Source: an uncultured Lachnospiraceae bacterium
GTDB lineage: Bacteria > Bacillota > Clostridia > Lachnospirales > Lachnospiraceae
Reading direction: 5' to 3'
DNA: 64,000 nt
NCBI GenBank assembly: GCA_947164865.1
Contig: CAMUYA010000019.1
Location: 1-64,000, forward strand
The notes under the pieces were generated by a model. The model did not search any database. It was given only the letters and a program-made list of their open reading frames with translations, and had not been told where the DNA came from. Made by a program: the position numbers and the translations under genes. Positions 1-10,116 of this stretch are shown piece by piece; position 1 is the first letter of the stretch, and the number at the start of each line of letters is the position of its first letter.

Positions 1-57
1 TTGCGCCAGCGCGGAGACGTAGCGAATCCATACTTGAAACGCGAAGTCCGTCACTAA
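1..57 (+). CDS. 3' end of an ORF entering from the left edge (...LRQRGDVANPYLKREVRH*), unidentified
   Basis: Open frame from base 1 to TAA at 55-57; too short to assign. Confidence 0.25.
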   Translation: MRQRGDVANPYLKREVRH

Positions 58-189
58 GTAAAATCATAAAACTATTAGTAAGTTAAACTGCAATATAATT
101 CCCTTGGTCAAGTTTCTGGGAAAACGTTTTAACGACAGGTCTGTCTAAAAATATTGCGTCCGAACACACATTCGCCTGTCGTTTTAGAT

Positions 190-480
190 ATGACATTTAC
201 GTCACAGCTTTTAATCCCTAAAATCCAGTCGAATTCTATAACGCACGTTTCTCTAAATCGATGTTTTCACCTGATTTTGTAATACTTTTTGACATAAGTG
301 AGTGTTTTTTGATTTATGTCACCCACACACTTTTTGCCTGTCCGATTTATGTCACCATGAATAACGACGTCATTGTTTTTATTGTGTCATAAATTTGGCT
401 GTTTTGACACAAATGATTCCATAAAAAATGCCTGCAAAGTTTTCCTTTACAGGCAAATGTGATAATTATGTCATTTATTG
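190..480. repeat. Cluster of TTATGTCA/TGACATAA-type short motifs, possibly transposase-binding sites at an IS end
   Basis: TGACATTTACGTCA (191-204), TGACATAAG (290-298), TTATGTCACC (314-323 and 347-356), GTGTCATAAAT (~384-394), TTTTGACACAAAT (~402-414), TTATGTCATTTAT (~466-478). Confidence 0.4.
422..456 (-). terminator. Rho-independent terminator downstream of the NFACT gene
   Basis: On the - strand TGCCTGTAAAG-GAAAA-CTTTGCAGGCA followed by TTTTTT. Confidence 0.7.
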
Positions 481-535
481 GTCATTCCGCGCATTCATTG
501 AATTTCACACGTTTTTATAAATTTTGATCCCGCCT

Positions 536-2275
536 TCAGTCTGCTTCCTTTAGCATGCTGATATCCGGTGATGCAACCATGGAGTAATTAGTATAGTAAA
601 CCACAAATCCGGGCTTTGCTCCGGCAGGTTTCTTGACCTCCTTGCGCTTCACATAATCTATCTCAACCTTATCCTGATCTCTGCCCTTTGAGTAATAAGC
701 GGCAAGTCGTGCAGCCTCCTCGAAAGCCCTGTCGGGCACTTCACTCCCCTGCTTCACTCTCATGACCACATGAGATCCGGGTATCTTCTTGGCATGAAAC
801 CACCAGTCGCCGCCATTTGCAAGCTTAAATGTAAGCTCATCATTCTGAAAATTGTTTTTCCCCACATAGATATCATATCCATCGGAGGATAAATAGTGAA
901 ACGGCTTGCTGGTTATCTTTTCCTTCTTTCCGGAGGAAGATTTCTTTTTGATATATCCACCCTGTACAAGCTCCTGACGTATCTGGATCAGATCTTCTTC
1001 CGCCACGGCTATATCAAGAGAAGTCTGTATCGATCTGAGATGCTCCAGGTCCGACTCCGACTCGGTGATCAGCCGGCTTACAGCTTCGTATGTTCTTTTC
1101 AGCTTCCCATAGCGGTCAAAATACCTCTGCGCATTCTCGGAAACCGACTTATCCTTATCCAGCGGGATCATAAGCTTTTCGCCGGTGTAATAATTATCCA
1201 CCTCGGCGCTCTCCGAACCGGAGGGGATCTGATATGAGTATGCCGTCAGCAATTCACCGTAAAGTCTGAATTTGTCTCGCCCTTCGGTATCTCTGAGCTG
1301 TGTCAGCTGGAGATCGTACTTTCTCGAGCACCTCTCGATGGCGGTCTGGACAACATGACGCAGATCGGCGGATTTCTGTCTTATCCTTACTACAGTATTC
1401 TTTTCGCGATAAAAAGATTCAAGTAATACGGATATGGATTCGTAACGCGTGATATTTGAGTCTTCGCCCTCATACATGGTTAAACGAAGAGCGGCAAAAT
1501 CCTTCGGTCTTCCGTTTTCATAAACTACGCAAGGTTGAAATCTCCCGCATTTAATATCGTCTGATATTTTTACGAGTTCCCCCATGATCCTGCTTTTCTC
1601 AGTCTCACTCAGGCTGCCAAATGGCCTGTCGGAATCCACGCTCGCCCGAAATGCCACTTCGTTTGCTATAAGTGGGGATATGCCCTTATAAGCCCCATAT
1701 ATCGCCTTATATACCGGCTGTGAATCGTTAAGCTGACCGACATCCGGTGTTTGCTCGAGCAGCTCCGCCTTATCCTGTGTCGGAGGGATCACATACTCAC
1801 GTCCCGGCAGTACTTCCCTTACGCTGCTCACAGCACAGGAGACTCTTTTTATGCTGTCTATTATCTTTCCGCTATCATCGGTAAAAATAATATTGCTGTG
1901 TTTTCCCATAAGCTCAAATATGAGCTTTTTCCTGCACAGATCACCCATCTCGTCGAGATGCTCGACCTCGATCGTCATTATCCTTTCCAGACCGGTCTGA
2001 GTGACTGAAACTATCTTGCCGCCTTGAATATGCTTTCTCAACAACATACAAAAATTCGGCGCTGTCATCGGTCCCTGTTTGTTGTTCTCGGTAAGATAAA
2101 CAAGCGGGAGCGAAGCATCCGCCGAAATGAGCAGTCTCAGATTGCCTTCTGCCGTGTGGATCGTGAGTAGTATCTCATCATCCTCAGGCTGGGCAATCTT
2201 GCTGATCCTGCCATCCGTTATTTTATTCTTAAGTTCATTAGTAACAGCTGCTATTGTTATTCCGTCAAACGCCAT
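536..2275 (-). CDS. rqcH: NFACT family protein (RqcH / FbpA-like ribosome quality-control factor)
   Basis: MAFDGITIAAVTNELKN..., NFACT-R-like region YVGKNNFQNDELTFKLANGGDWWFHAKKIPGSHVV. Confidence 0.9.
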   Translation of the reverse strand: MAFDGITIAAVTNELKNKITDGRISKIAQPEDDEILLTIHTAEGNLRLLISADASLPLVYLTENNKQGPMTAPNFCMLLRKHIQGGKIVSVTQTGLERIMTIEVEHLDEMGDLCRKKLIFELMGKHSNIIFTDDSGKIIDSIKRVSCAVSSVREVLPGREYVIPPTQDKAELLEQTPDVGQLNDSQPVYKAIYGAYKGISPLIANEVAFRASVDSDRPFGSLSETEKSRIMGELVKISDDIKCGRFQPCVVYENGRPKDFAALRLTMYEGEDSNITRYESISVLLESFYREKNTVVRIRQKSADLRHVVQTAIERCSRKYDLQLTQLRDTEGRDKFRLYGELLTAYSYQIPSGSESAEVDNYYTGEKLMIPLDKDKSVSENAQRYFDRYGKLKRTYEAVSRLITESESDLEHLRSIQTSLDIAVAEEDLIQIRQELVQGGYIKKKSSSGKKEKITSKPFHYLSSDGYDIYVGKNNFQNDELTFKLANGGDWWFHAKKIPGSHVVMRVKQGSEVPDRAFEEAARLAAYYSKGRDQDKVEIDYVKRKEVKKPAGAKPGFVVYYTNYSMVASPDISMLKEAD

Positions 2276-2281
2276 TTCGTT

Positions 2282-5038
2282 CTATCTTCCGTACTTTTTC
2301 GCACTGTATCCGTTGCAGGCAAGGATTTCTTCGCGTATAAGATTTGGTATCTTCTGAATGATTTCAAAAGACGGCCTTGCCAGATAGAATCCCTGTGCAT
2401 AATCCACTCCGAAACCGATCACGCATCTAAGTTCTTCCGATGTTTCCACTCCCTCTGCAAGTACCTTTATTCCGTTCTCAGAGGCAAACTCTATCAGATT
2501 ACGGACGAAAAGCTGCTTATTGTGGTCATTCTGAATATTGCTTACAAGATATCTGTCGATCTTGACGATCTGAGGCTTGTATTCAAGCAGGTTCACAATA
2601 TTTGAATGCCCCATTCCATAGTCATCTACGGCTATATCATTTGTTGAATCTTCTCCTGCGAGGTGGGATATTCTGTCTATCTCGTCAGGAGAAATAGTCT
2701 GAGCCTCGGTTATCTCTATCGTGACTTTTTTAAGAAGATCCCCGTATTCTTTGCGGAAATTTCTTACTTCAACCGTTGTCAGGAAGTGACCCGGGATCGT
2801 ATTGACAAATATTCTCTTCCCGTCAAATTCATCCGCCTGACTCCGCACTCTTGCGAAAATATGCGCAAATGTAGTCCGTTCCAGATCCGCAAATTTATCA
2901 AACACTTCAGCCGCATCCAGCACTTCAAGAGGGTTAAGACCTATCTCGGCATCAGTCCTCATCAGAGCTTCATACGCAATGATCTCTCCGTTATGAGTGT
3001 CTACTATAGGCTGGAAGTGGTAAATAAACCTGTCATTCTGGATAAGACTTATAAGCTTATGCCTGAAATCGAGCATCTCCTGGCCCTCGGAATATCTCGG
3101 GTCCTCGGGGGCTCTTTTATGCTGAGCGGCACGGTTCCTGTACAACCTTGCAACAGCCGCATTAATGTATCCTTCAAAGCTGTCGTTGTCCCCAAGCTCA
3201 TCGGATACATATCCGCATCCCACGTCAAGCATATTCCACTTTTCACTCTCTTTCCTGCGAGCTTCGATAGCAGTAAAGAAGGTGTTGATCGTTACCTCTA
3301 TCTCATTGGAAGAGTTGTGCTCCTCGGGGAATATATAAACTACCGCGAAACTGTCCGCAGCTATTCTCGCTATCATAATGTTCTCGGGGTTCACTTCGGC
3401 AAGAGTGCTCGCTATGAACTGAAGACAGGTCTCAAGGAAGTCAACACCGTATGTATTAAGTATATCCTGATATGAAACAAGCGAATATACACCCAAAAGC
3501 ATGTATGAGCTGTCGGATGCATCATCGGCCATATAATTCTTATACCAGCGGCAAGCGCCGTCTATATTGAGCATCTTGGTGAGAGGGTCGATATATCTGC
3601 TCTTATTGATCTGGTCGGCGAGATATAGCTGTTTTTCACCGTTGATCGCCAGTGAAAAGCCTCTGTTAAGCGTCACGGCAAAGCGATTCATCCTGCCGCT
3701 GTCATTGTAGGGATCCGCACATCTGTCAGCCGCCAGGCCGAAAACCATATTGTGCATCGATATCGCAGAAATATATGTCAACCGGTCAACCGGCGTCTCC
3801 TCAACGATCTTTCTGAGCATCTTATTAAGACCGGTCTCCCTCTTAACTATAACTCCCTCTCTGTCCCTGCTGATTGCCATTATATGATCGGGAAGACGGC
3901 TCTCATCCTCTGAGTCGTGGAATTTCCAGTAGCCCTCCGTCCTCACCATAACATCCATTTCGGAGTCCATAAGGGAAGGAAGCCTCAATTTGTATCCTTC
4001 GATATCCTGCTGATGCAGCATCTGATCTATCCAGGCATTGCAGGATTCTTCCTGTGATTCCGCAAGTCTGAATCTTCTGAATATCTCAAGGGCTGTTTCT
4101 TCGTTATCGATCTCGGGGCTCTCGTATCCGGCTGATTCGGCAAACACAGGCTCATATGTGTACTCGTACTCTCCGATCTCAATCTCCCCATTAATGGCCT
4201 TTCGCACAGTCTCCACGGTAAGACAGGTCAGATTATCCATGCTTTCGTAGCATGTTGTAAGCCTCGGCTTGGCGAACTGTGCACTTTCGAGACCGTCAAA
4301 ACCTACCACTATACAATCATCCGGGACCTTATACCCGTATGATCCAAGCCTTTCGATGACTGCGAGTGCCATGATATCGTTGGCACAGAAAATCGCTCTT
4401 GGAGGTCTTGCTCCGTTATCAAGCAGTGAATCCACTATTCTGTAGGTGGGATCCTCGTAATACTCTCCGTATCCGATCATTGAGTCGTCAAAAGGGATGT
4501 TCATATCCTTCATTGCCCTTATAAACACTTCGATCCTCACACGTGAATCCTTACCGGAATGCTTTCTTCCACCAATGTAAAAAACATCTTTGATATCGTT
4601 CTTTTTTACGACTTCACAGATCAGTTTATAATATGCCTCTTCATATCTTGAGATCAGGGAAAAGCATTTGGGATGACTATCCCTCGCCATGATAACCGGG
4701 ATACCGTTTTCAACAGCTTTGTCTATGATCTCATTCTTGAGATCCTCATCATAAATGGTGTCGTGGAGTACTACCAGCGCACAAAGGCTGTCGTAGGGGA
4801 TAGTCCTGAACACATAACCGGCCCCCGTCTCATCCATCTCATCAAAATCGTAGACGCTTTGGAACACACAAACTCTAAAGCCTGCTTCTCTTGCATTCTG
4901 AAACAGACTTCCAAGAAATGTTCTGCACATTTCACCTTGTACTCTTGTGACACATACGCCTATGACATTTTTGCCCATAAATGTATTATATATTCTCCGG
5001 TTTGATAAATCAATCATCTGTAAGGATACCACAGACAA
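2282..5038 (-). CDS. Periplasmic-binding-protein (LacI-like)-fold sensor + degenerate GGDEF + EAL domain protein
   Basis: LacI-type ligand-binding fold (NVIGVCVTRVQGEMCRTFLGSLFQNARE; FCANDIMALAVIERL); GGDEF position reads AADSF; EAL motifs intact (YEALMR, DDYGMGHSNI, VKIDR, EGVET, QGFYLARP). Confidence 0.88.
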   Translation of the reverse strand: MSVVSLQMIDLSNRRIYNTFMGKNVIGVCVTRVQGEMCRTFLGSLFQNAREAGFRVCVFQSVYDFDEMDETGAGYVFRTIPYDSLCALVVLHDTIYDEDLKNEIIDKAVENGIPVIMARDSHPKCFSLISRYEEAYYKLICEVVKKNDIKDVFYIGGRKHSGKDSRVRIEVFIRAMKDMNIPFDDSMIGYGEYYEDPTYRIVDSLLDNGARPPRAIFCANDIMALAVIERLGSYGYKVPDDCIVVGFDGLESAQFAKPRLTTCYESMDNLTCLTVETVRKAINGEIEIGEYEYTYEPVFAESAGYESPEIDNEETALEIFRRFRLAESQEESCNAWIDQMLHQQDIEGYKLRLPSLMDSEMDVMVRTEGYWKFHDSEDESRLPDHIMAISRDREGVIVKRETGLNKMLRKIVEETPVDRLTYISAISMHNMVFGLAADRCADPYNDSGRMNRFAVTLNRGFSLAINGEKQLYLADQINKSRYIDPLTKMLNIDGACRWYKNYMADDASDSSYMLLGVYSLVSYQDILNTYGVDFLETCLQFIASTLAEVNPENIMIARIAADSFAVVYIFPEEHNSSNEIEVTINTFFTAIEARRKESEKWNMLDVGCGYVSDELGDNDSFEGYINAAVARLYRNRAAQHKRAPEDPRYSEGQEMLDFRHKLISLIQNDRFIYHFQPIVDTHNGEIIAYEALMRTDAEIGLNPLEVLDAAEVFDKFADLERTTFAHIFARVRSQADEFDGKRIFVNTIPGHFLTTVEVRNFRKEYGDLLKKVTIEITEAQTISPDEIDRISHLAGEDSTNDIAVDDYGMGHSNIVNLLEYKPQIVKIDRYLVSNIQNDHNKQLFVRNLIEFASENGIKVLAEGVETSEELRCVIGFGVDYAQGFYLARPSFEIIQKIPNLIREEILACNGYSAKKYGR

Positions 5039-5909
5039 TTTCTCTTTTATCGCTCTCAGCCGAGCAGGTTGACAATGTAACTATCGTATCAGACGCACTT
5101 ACATCGATATCCTCCGGCTTTATGCGCGATTCCGCCATGATAGTATCCACCAGAGTTTCCATATTATCAGGGTTTGGACCAAATGTCCAGTAAATTATGC
5201 TGCTGTCGGGTATTATACCGTATGCAAAGACCCTGTATTTAAGTATCTTTTCCCCGTTGAAGATCATGAAATACTGATGATCTTCGTAATAATCCGGCTC
5301 ATTCAGGTAGTTTCTCAGCTTTCCGAACATAGACCCATCACGCATATTGTGACCGTAAATCAGACTGTGTGGATCGGAAAAGTCTGTTGATGATTCCTCA
5401 TCCAGGAAAATTGCCCCTGCAAACAGATAAGTTCCGTCATACGCTGTATGAAGGTATTTTTCATTATCTCCGGAAAACATGATCGGATAACTTGTATCTT
5501 CATTTTCAAAGAAGATCCATCCCACCGTTTCGGGATAATCTGCCTTAAAGGCAAGAAAATCCGTTCCGGTAAGCTCTCCCCACTCTGCGTTAAGCGCCTC
5601 CGGATCAGGTAACTCTTCTTCAGGTTCCTCCTCTGAAGCGTCAATGAACTCAACCAGCTCGTTCATAACAACTTCGTTCTTCTTTTCCGTGACCGCAGGA
5701 TAGTTCAGCGCAATGTACTCATATTTTATCTTAGACTTTTGGTACTTCGAGATAACGCATATCGAAATTACCACAGCACACAAGATGAGTAATATCCCGA
5801 TACCCCCGATGATCACATATTTCTTTTTACTTCGGCAAAAATCCGCTATTCTCTTAAATAGATCCGCTGCTTTTTTAAAAATATCAGGCAAATAGCTACC
5901 CCCTGGCAT
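5010..5909 (-). CDS. srtB: Class B sortase
   Basis: N-terminal TM; SLIYGHNMRDGSMFGKLRNYL and TLSTCSAE active-site motifs. Confidence 0.88.
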   Translation of the reverse strand: MPGGSYLPDIFKKAADLFKRIADFCRSKKKYVIIGGIGILLILCAVVISICVISKYQKSKIKYEYIALNYPAVTEKKNEVVMNELVEFIDASEEEPEEELPDPEALNAEWGELTGTDFLAFKADYPETVGWIFFENEDTSYPIMFSGDNEKYLHTAYDGTYLFAGAIFLDEESSTDFSDPHSLIYGHNMRDGSMFGKLRNYLNEPDYYEDHQYFMIFNGEKILKYRVFAYGIIPDSSIIYWTFGPNPDNMETLVDTIMAESRIKPEDIDVSASDTIVTLSTCSAESDKREIVCGILTDD

Positions 5910-6022
5910 TATCCTGCCAACATCAAAACCTCTACAGAATTACATAAGTAAGCAAACGACCCGGAAGACTGCCTCCGAGTCGTCTGCTGAAAACTATTCT
6001 TTATTGCTCAAGTATTGATGGT

Positions 6023-8305
6023 TCATTTGTGCCCGTACCAGCACAGTCCTTCATAGTTCCAGCCCGCAGCTGTGAGAGCATCCCTCTCACGAGTGCTGGC
6101 GGTATAATGATGCTGGCCAACCTGTGCATTGGGATTATATAACCTGTAAAGCGGTTTCCCGGTATCAGCCTCTGAATGCCATCCGATTCCTTCATAGTTC
6201 CAGCCCGCTTCAACAAGCTTGTTTTTCTCGCGCTTGCTCATGGTATAGTGGTGGTCGCCGGAATTGGGATTATACATCCTGTATACAGGGTCCCCGTCCT
6301 TAGGAGCGATCCAGCCATCTCCCTCATAAGTCCAGCCTGCATCTACAAGAGTATTTCCTTCTTTTCTGCTCGTGGTATAGAAATGCTCGCCGGAGTTGGG
6401 ATTATACATACGGAAAAGCATGTCATAGCCTTCCGGGACATCCTTCTTGGCATCCTCAGGGATATGCTTCTTTGCAGGAGCTTCACTGTAAGCTATCGCA
6501 TAATTCGAAAAGCTGGAAGTCGCAAATGTGACCGTTCCGGTTTTATCGTCATAATCCGCATCCAGCGTCTCATATGTGCCATCGCTCTTTTCATGCACGA
6601 TTACAGCGCTTTTCGCTCCCTCGACTGCCTTCAGATCAAGCGAGATGGTAGCGGGATTCTGCAGGGTATCGACCTTTGTATCCCATGATCCGTTATCCTT
6701 ATTGCCTTTATAAATAGTATTGAACAGGGAAATATCAACATAATCGGCTATATTATAATCTCCGGCTGCCGCAGTGAATTTAGAAACCTGCTCATCAGAG
6801 GGCTTGATATCACCGACCTCGAGCTTTGCGGTACCTGCCTGCATTGTATCCTCAGCGCCTCCGAGAGTAACCGAACCGCCCGAAACAGCTTTGGAGTTAT
6901 TTGCCTCAACTTCGTTTGGTGTGGCAACAACTTCTGCGCCCAGGTGGAAATTGGCCTTTTCTATCGTAAAGGTGTAATAAGCTACGTCGGTATCTCCTCC
7001 GCTTGCATATGCGTTCTTTTCTATCGGGAATCCGTTCACCTTGAAGGCCTGAACCTGATAACCGAATTCGGGAACAATACGCATGGTCACCTTTGTACCA
7101 ACAGGAAGAACCATCTCTCCGATACCACTTTCTTCGCTGATTCCGTAGGTGATATACTTGGCAGTCTTTTCTGCTTTAGTCTTTCTGGACTCGCTGTCAA
7201 GTACCTCCTTGCCGAAGGATGTACCCTGCAAACGTTCGGGATAAGTAGCGCTGATCAGCTCCAGACTTGCATTTCCTACATAAAGATCGTCTTGAGAGTC
7301 GGCTCCTTCTGCATTATTCCTCCAGAGGAAGTTACCAACGAAACACTCTGTATCTGTTATAGGGCGGAGATCAATGACAATGGAAAGATTGTACACTCCC
7401 TCACCATCCGGCTCTACCTCTACATCCGGTATCATTAAAGATATATCCTGATTTTGATACTCGAAAGCAAAAGCATCCAGCCATTTCTGCTCATTATCAA
7501 AATCAAGATATTCCGCTACGTTATATTCATGACCGTTTATGGAAATGATCTCATCCGGGCGGAAAGACCAGCTGAAGGAGAAGGTCAGATCAAGCTTATG
7601 AGCGTCTTCACCGGTTTTTGGTGAAAAGGATGCATCATTTTCCTGCCTTACTTCTTCGCCTCTGCCTCCAAATCCCGTATGCGGGCTTCCGTTAACCGAC
7701 ACACTGCAATACTGCCAGGACTTCTGCTTTGAGTAATCCCATCTTATCTCTCCGGTCTCCTCGTTGATAACATTATAATATTCTTCGCGGACGCATGGGA
7801 TTCCTTCCCATACACTATCAGGAGAACTCGACATTTCTATATGAGCGACTTCATCTCCGCCGGACGGTCCTTGCCCACCCGCGTGCTCCAGGTATATGTG
7901 AACACCTTTTATATCCGAAGATATCGTAAATTCATTATTATCATTAACAGCAAGTATTTGAGGTGTACCTGACGTTTTTACGTTCATGGAGTTTTTGTCA
8001 AAATTATTTCCAAGCGTAAACTTTATCTTGTTTTCCTTGCCGGGGATCACGCGAAGCATCTGATTTTCACCATTCAGGCTCCATTCAAAAACAGATGCTT
8101 CCGAAGAAGTTACCGTCACGGTATAGTCAACACCGTCAATATTAAACGTCAAAACATTATCATTTCGAGTATGAGTATCAAAAATATAGTCATTATAATC
8201 ATTCGCGCGTACTCTGTCAGCACCACCCAATCCGCTGAACAGCCCCAGAACCAGTGCGATCACGCCGAAAAGTGCCACTATTCTGTTTTTTACCAGTCTT
8301 CTCAT
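6023..8305 (-). CDS. Secreted protein, unassigned N-terminal domains + C-terminal DUF5648-like triple repeat
   Basis: Signal peptide; C-terminus FRMYNPNSGEHFYT...VYRMYNPNSGDHHYT...LYRLYNPNAQVGQHHYT...WYGHK. Confidence 0.85.
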   Translation of the reverse strand: MRRLVKNRIVALFGVIALVLGLFSGLGGADRVRANDYNDYIFDTHTRNDNVLTFNIDGVDYTVTVTSSEASVFEWSLNGENQMLRVIPGKENKIKFTLGNNFDKNSMNVKTSGTPQILAVNDNNEFTISSDIKGVHIYLEHAGGQGPSGGDEVAHIEMSSSPDSVWEGIPCVREEYYNVINEETGEIRWDYSKQKSWQYCSVSVNGSPHTGFGGRGEEVRQENDASFSPKTGEDAHKLDLTFSFSWSFRPDEIISINGHEYNVAEYLDFDNEQKWLDAFAFEYQNQDISLMIPDVEVEPDGEGVYNLSIVIDLRPITDTECFVGNFLWRNNAEGADSQDDLYVGNASLELISATYPERLQGTSFGKEVLDSESRKTKAEKTAKYITYGISEESGIGEMVLPVGTKVTMRIVPEFGYQVQAFKVNGFPIEKNAYASGGDTDVAYYTFTIEKANFHLGAEVVATPNEVEANNSKAVSGGSVTLGGAEDTMQAGTAKLEVGDIKPSDEQVSKFTAAAGDYNIADYVDISLFNTIYKGNKDNGSWDTKVDTLQNPATISLDLKAVEGAKSAVIVHEKSDGTYETLDADYDDKTGTVTFATSSFSNYAIAYSEAPAKKHIPEDAKKDVPEGYDMLFRMYNPNSGEHFYTTSRKEGNTLVDAGWTYEGDGWIAPKDGDPVYRMYNPNSGDHHYTMSKREKNKLVEAGWNYEGIGWHSEADTGKPLYRLYNPNAQVGQHHYTASTRERDALTAAGWNYEGLCWYGHK

Positions 8306-8559
8306 CTAACCCTTTGAACCTTTTCAAAAATAGTTTCCTATATTATCTATCAATTCAGATCGTATGGTAAACAATAACTCTGTCAGTTAAATATACCACA
8401 TTATCCTGTCTTTGTCACTCGGCACATGCGCTTCGTCCACTCTTACATATCATAAAACATAAGGCGAAAGATCAGTATAATTATTCTTGAACAGGAAGGA
8501 GAATCTGTGATAAAATGAGCTGGAAATAGTTAACCGAACATACAAGAGGATATAATATT

Positions 8560-8724
8560 ATGAATTTATTATCACTTCTTTCATCCGCACCTACAGATCA
8601 GCAGTCGATGCTATTTGTCATTCTCGGCGGAGGTCTCATTCTCATAATCGCCGTAGTCATAGTTGCAGTTGTTTCATCCGTCACCAGCGCTGTTGCCGGT
8701 GAAGCGGAGGATAAAGAAGATTAA
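8560..8724 (+). CDS. Small (54 aa) single-TM protein MNLLSLLSSAPTDQQSMLFVILGGGLILIIAVVIVAVVSSVTSAVAGEAEDKED
   Basis: ORF read directly; upstream AGAGGA Shine-Dalgarno-like; hydrophobic core; lone + gene among - genes. Confidence 0.55.
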   Translation: MNLLSLLSSAPTDQQSMLFVILGGGLILIIAVVIVAVVSSVTSAVAGEAEDKED

Positions 8725-8752
8725 AGCCCAGATTTCATGTCTTTGATCTTTA

Positions 8753-9982
8753 CTACTTTAATCCATCCAAAGAGCCGTATATTGCGGCTCTCATTTTTCT
8801 TACCACCACAAGGGTTCCCGCCCCTCTTCTCTGGATAAAATACAGCATCACCATGTTTTCTTTGGGATCTACAAAGAAATAGTTCCCGGTCCAGCCATCC
8901 CAGCCGAATTCTCCAAGGCTTCCCTGGCTGCCCGCCTTTCCCTGATCCACCATAACTCTCATCAGGCCGCCATATCCATAACCACTGTTATATTCCCAAT
9001 CAAAGCTTACCTGCTGCGCCGGGGTGAGATGGTTGGTGGCAAGAAATCTGACCGAGGCAGATCCTATTATCCTTCTGCCCTTATATATTCCTCCGTTTGC
9101 CAGCATCATGGCAAAATGAGCATAATCATCTATGGTGGAAACAAGGCCGCATCCTCCCGCCTCGTACTCCACACCTTCGTGATAATACTCTCCCAGGTGA
9201 CAGCCGTCTGCCGCTATCAGCTCAAATACCCCCTTTTCATCAGGCTTTTCGAAATAATCATAGCTCATGGCAAATCTGTCCCACTTTTCCTTGGGAACAT
9301 AAAACCCGGTATCGGGCATCTGAAGAGGGTCAAATATCTCCCTCTTAAGAAAATCTCCGTATCGAACACCCGTCGCCTCTTCGATAACGCATGCAATTAT
9401 ATCCGCGGACAGGCCGTACATCCACCCTTCCCCCGGTTCAAACGCAAGCGGGTTGGTGGCTATCCTGCGCACCACTTCACGAGTGCTTATCATTTTTCCG
9501 CTACTGATATCACTTGTTATTTCATCGAAAATAAGCTGCATCCGTCTTCCGGACTCGCTGCATCCTTCCCAGTTTTCCCCGTAGGGGATCCCCGAGGTCA
9601 TGGTCAGAAGGTTCATCAGTCTGAGGGGTTTGGAGAGGGGTTCCTCGGAATAGGAAACAGAGCCGTCCTCCTTAGCGAACTGCTTAAGCACCTTGAGGTT
9701 TCCGTATTCGGGAAGATATTTTGATACAGGGTCGAGCAGATCTATGTAGCCCCTTTCCTGAGCGATCATCACGGCGACCGCCGTAACCGGCTTAGTCATG
9801 GAATAGAGCCTTATAATGGTATCACGGCGCATGGGAACACTGTTTTCCCTGTCGGCATATCCAAACTGGTTGTAATACAGCTCCTGCCCATCCTTTATGA
9901 GAAGTGCTGAATTGCCTACGACCCTTCCTTCGTCCACTTCGGCTTTCATAAGCCGGTCCAGAGTTTCTCCCAATTTGACCAT
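8753..9982 (-). CDS. Serine hydrolase, class C beta-lactamase / penicillin-binding protein-like family
   Basis: SMTK (SxxK) motif in IRLYSMTKPVTAVAVMIAQERG; YGLSADIIACVIEEATG. Confidence 0.87.
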   Translation of the reverse strand: MVKLGETLDRLMKAEVDEGRVVGNSALLIKDGQELYYNQFGYADRENSVPMRRDTIIRLYSMTKPVTAVAVMIAQERGYIDLLDPVSKYLPEYGNLKVLKQFAKEDGSVSYSEEPLSKPLRLMNLLTMTSGIPYGENWEGCSESGRRMQLIFDEITSDISSGKMISTREVVRRIATNPLAFEPGEGWMYGLSADIIACVIEEATGVRYGDFLKREIFDPLQMPDTGFYVPKEKWDRFAMSYDYFEKPDEKGVFELIAADGCHLGEYYHEGVEYEAGGCGLVSTIDDYAHFAMMLANGGIYKGRRIIGSASVRFLATNHLTPAQQVSFDWEYNSGYGYGGLMRVMVDQGKAGSQGSLGEFGWDGWTGNYFFVDPKENMVMLYFIQRRGAGTLVVVRKMRAAIYGSLDGLK

Positions 9983-10116
9983 AGTCTTATTCTTCCTTTG
10001 TTCGTCAGGCCTTCCTTTAACTGTCCTGCTTCGTCTTGTCTTGTTTTAACTGTCTTATCTTCACGTTCTTATCTTAACTGTCTTGCTTTACCTGTCCTGC
10101 CTGCTTTTCACAGCCC

